Origin: Oscillospiraceae bacterium
GTDB taxonomy: Bacteria > Bacillota > Clostridia > Oscillospirales > Oscillospiraceae
Length of the DNA: 64,000 bases
Assembly: GCA_017439425.1 (NCBI GenBank)
Contig: JAFSJE010000048.1
Span: forward strand, 95,391 to 159,390
Direction of reading: 5' to 3'
Below are positions 62,944 to 64,000 of this stretch, in pieces. How positions within the stretch are numbered: position 1 is the first letter of the stretch; each line of letters begins with the position of its first letter. The notes beneath the pieces are model-generated. The model searched no databases, was not told the DNA's origin, and saw nothing but the letters and a program-made list of their open reading frames with translations. The position numbers and the translations under genes are program-made.

Positions 62944-63147
62944 ACTTTTTCGCTCACTTAACGCTGGAAATTAATTCCAACATTTTTAAAGGAGAACAAA
63001 AGGAGAACAAAAAACCTCATAAAATTTTCAAATCACATCATTCAAAATACTACTCATGACTAAAGTCACGAGCTTCTAAGGGCGCATATGCGGCGTATGG
63101 ATACGAGCCGAATATGCAACAATAGCTTTACTGGCGCCTCTAAATCT
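62944..63147. other. noncoding gap with doubled 11-bp repeat and small palindromes
   Basis: No gene seen. AAAGGAGAACA occurs twice in tandem at about 62987-63008. GGAA-ATTAA-TTCC is at about 62968-62980. CTCATGACT and AGTCACGAG (about 63053-63072) form a 9-bp stem with one mismatch. Confidence 0.4.
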
Positions 63148-63196
63148 ATATTGCAAAATTTCGCAATATCTGCTAAAATACAATTATATTTTAGCA
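63148..63196 (+). promoter_or_regulatory. promoter with two embedded palindromes
   Basis: TTGCAA (63151-63156), 17-bp spacer, TAAAAT (63174-63179). The -35 lies in palindrome ATATTGC/GCAATAT (63148-63154, 63163-63169); the -10 lies in palindrome TGCTAAAAT/ATTTTAGCA (63171-63179, 63188-63196). Both have 8-bp centres, as for dimeric repressor sites. Confidence 0.7.
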
Positions 63197-63210
63197 AATG
63201 GGATGATAAA

Positions 63211-63840
63211 ATGAAGAAGAAAGGACTTTTTATCGCAATTAACGCCGTTATTGCCATTGTGGTCGCGGTTGCGTATCTCTATATGTTCTTCCGCTGGTCA
63301 AACGGAGGCAATTTCAGCTCAGCCGGACTGATGACGCTCAAATATTTCACCGTTCTCTCAAATCTTCTCGAGGGCGCGGCGAGCTTGCTTTGCGTAATAT
63401 TTTACATTAGGGGCGCGATTCCGAAATGGCTCGCGGTGCTCAAATATGCCTCGGCAGTGAGCGTGGGCCTGACCTTCTTTACCGTTATGCTCTTCCTGGG
63501 CCCGGTATTCGGCTACCCGGGAATGTTTATGGGCGCAAATCTCGCTTTCCATCTTATTATTCCGGTCTTATCTATGGTCGAATATGTGCTGAACAGCGAT
63601 TATCGCGTCCCACACCTCGTTGACAGCCTTATTTCTGTTGTGCCGATGATACTCTACGGCATATTCTATGTTGCCAATATCCTGATAAACGGCGTGGGCG
63701 AGGGACCGAATACCAATGACTGGTATGGCTTCGCGTTCATGGGATTTCCGGCAAGCTACCTTGTGTTCGTACTCATACTTGCTGCGACATGGCTGATGTC
63801 GTACATTTTCCTCAGGCTCAAAAAGAAGCTGAATAAGTAA
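63211..63840 (+). CDS. Pr6Pr/FAR-17a-AIG1-like six-span membrane protein
   Basis: 209 residues with six membrane helices filling the protein. YFTVLSNLLEG in the second helix region and FHLIIPVLSMVEY in the fourth match the pattern of Pr6Pr/FAR-17a/AIG1-like proteins, whose conserved Thr and His form the active site in the eukaryotic lipid hydrolases. The start ATG 63211 follows GGGATGAT; the frame is open upstream through the palindromic promoter, so earlier starts are rejected. Function in bacteria unknown. Confidence 0.7.
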   Translation: MKKKGLFIAINAVIAIVVAVAYLYMFFRWSNGGNFSSAGLMTLKYFTVLSNLLEGAASLLCVIFYIRGAIPKWLAVLKYASAVSVGLTFFTVMLFLGPVFGYPGMFMGANLAFHLIIPVLSMVEYVLNSDYRVPHLVDSLISVVPMILYGIFYVANILINGVGEGPNTNDWYGFAFMGFPASYLVFVLILAATWLMSYIFLRLKKKLNK

Positions 63841-63842
63841 TG

Positions 63843-63857
63843 AAAAGCCCCGAGGCG
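63843..63857 (+). terminator. left half of an interrupted terminator
   Basis: AAAAGCCCCGAGGC directly after the stop looks like the ascending arm of a terminator stem; the matching arm is absent and IS sequence starts about 8 bp later. Confidence 0.4.
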
Positions 63858-63859
63858 TC

Positions 63860-64000
63860 TGAAGTGAACCCCAAAAGTTAGACATTTTAAAATTAGGCGA
63901 CCTGAAGGGTCTGGTATCTGTGCTGAGCAGGTGTCAGGCCCTTTAGTTTTAGCTTGATCCTGCGATTATTGTAGTAGTCGAGGTAGTCAACGAGCTCAGA
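63860..64000 (-). mobile_element. IS3-family insertion sequence, right end, cut by the window
   Basis: The end TGAACCCCAAAAGTTAGACA (from about 63865) is a typical IS3-family (IS150 group) terminal inverted repeat, followed by the transposase C terminus on the minus strand. The other end lies outside. Confidence 0.85.
63893..64000 (-). CDS. IS3-family transposase OrfB, C-terminal fragment
   Basis: The last 35 residues of a DDE transposase: YLDYYNNRRIKLKLKG, then LTPAQHRYQ and a stop. This YNxxRxxxxLxGxTPxxYR-type ending is diagnostic for IS3-family OrfB. Partial because the window ends; whether the element is complete cannot be seen. Confidence 0.88.
   Translation of the reverse strand, partial: SELVDYLDYYNNRRIKLKLKGLTPAQHRYQTLQVA

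Noticed and set aside
62733..62957. Minus frame reading GEDRTLDLLNAIQALS across tRNA-Ala
   Set aside because: Antisense-tRNA artefact of the same kind.

Overview
The window looks like chromosomal DNA of a gut-type Clostridia bacterium, most likely Oscillospirales (Bacillota). Supporting signs are moderately high G+C, strong AGGAGG ribosome sites, frequent TTG starts, clostridial-style rpoBC and str operons, the spore-germination protein YpeB, a MurT/GatD pair, and secreted lipoprotein glycanases with CUT1 sugar ABC transport. The taxonomic call is inference; no rRNA is present.

Layout. 1-12.8 kb: end of a small gene, tRNA-Leu (minus), rpoB-rpoC, then rpsL-rpsG-fusA-tuf. 12.9-19.2 kb: uppP, ftsK/spoIIIE, a TRIC-type channel, aroK, and a regulator with two HTH domains. 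19.2-30.2 kb: carbohydrate locus with HAD phosphatase and lipoprotein alpha-amylase (minus), two unknown membrane proteins, GH53 endo-galactanase, then a sugar ABC system (binding protein carrying an extra C-terminal module, two permeases, ATPase). 30.2-31.8 kb: lipoprotein and histidine-phosphatase genes (minus). 31.9-42.2 kb: a genomic island in the 3' end of tRNA-Pro. A 46-bp copy of the tRNA 3' part lies at 31872-31917 and the intact tRNA at 42133-42208, with a broken integrase end beside it. The island carries a LytTR/GHKL two-component system, two giant GH3 enzymes with membrane anchors at both ends and permuted domain order, and a DapB-like oxidoreductase. 42.3-48.1 kb: trmB, murT, gatD (both catalytic residues missing), gapA, a beta-carbonic anhydrase and a histidine-kinase-like ATPase without a recognisable phospho-acceptor His. 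48.1-55.1 kb: azlCD, tRNA-Ser, an HD-GYP protein, DUF5662 and HD genes from overlapping divergent promoters, ypeB and gltX. 55.2-62.8 kb: an FHA-SEDS fusion with its penicillin-binding protein, then a tight operon (E2-like acyltransferase, acyl-CoA ligase, YerC-like regulator, methyltransferase, Hsp33). 62.8-64 kb: tRNA-Ala, a six-helix membrane protein, and the end of an IS3-family element running off the window.

How it fits together. The amylase, GH53, binding protein, permeases and ATPase form a coherent outside-cut/import module for alpha-glucan and/or galactan oligosaccharides. The island is a second, acquired glycoside module with its own sensor. uppP, murT/gatD and FHA-SEDS/PBP are three separate envelope loci. 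The most unusual points are the tRNA-Pro island with its double-anchored GH3 pair, the GatD without its catalytic dyad, the carbonic anhydrase/ATPase pair, the binding protein with a fused module, and the E2-like enzyme with Glu in place of the catalytic His.
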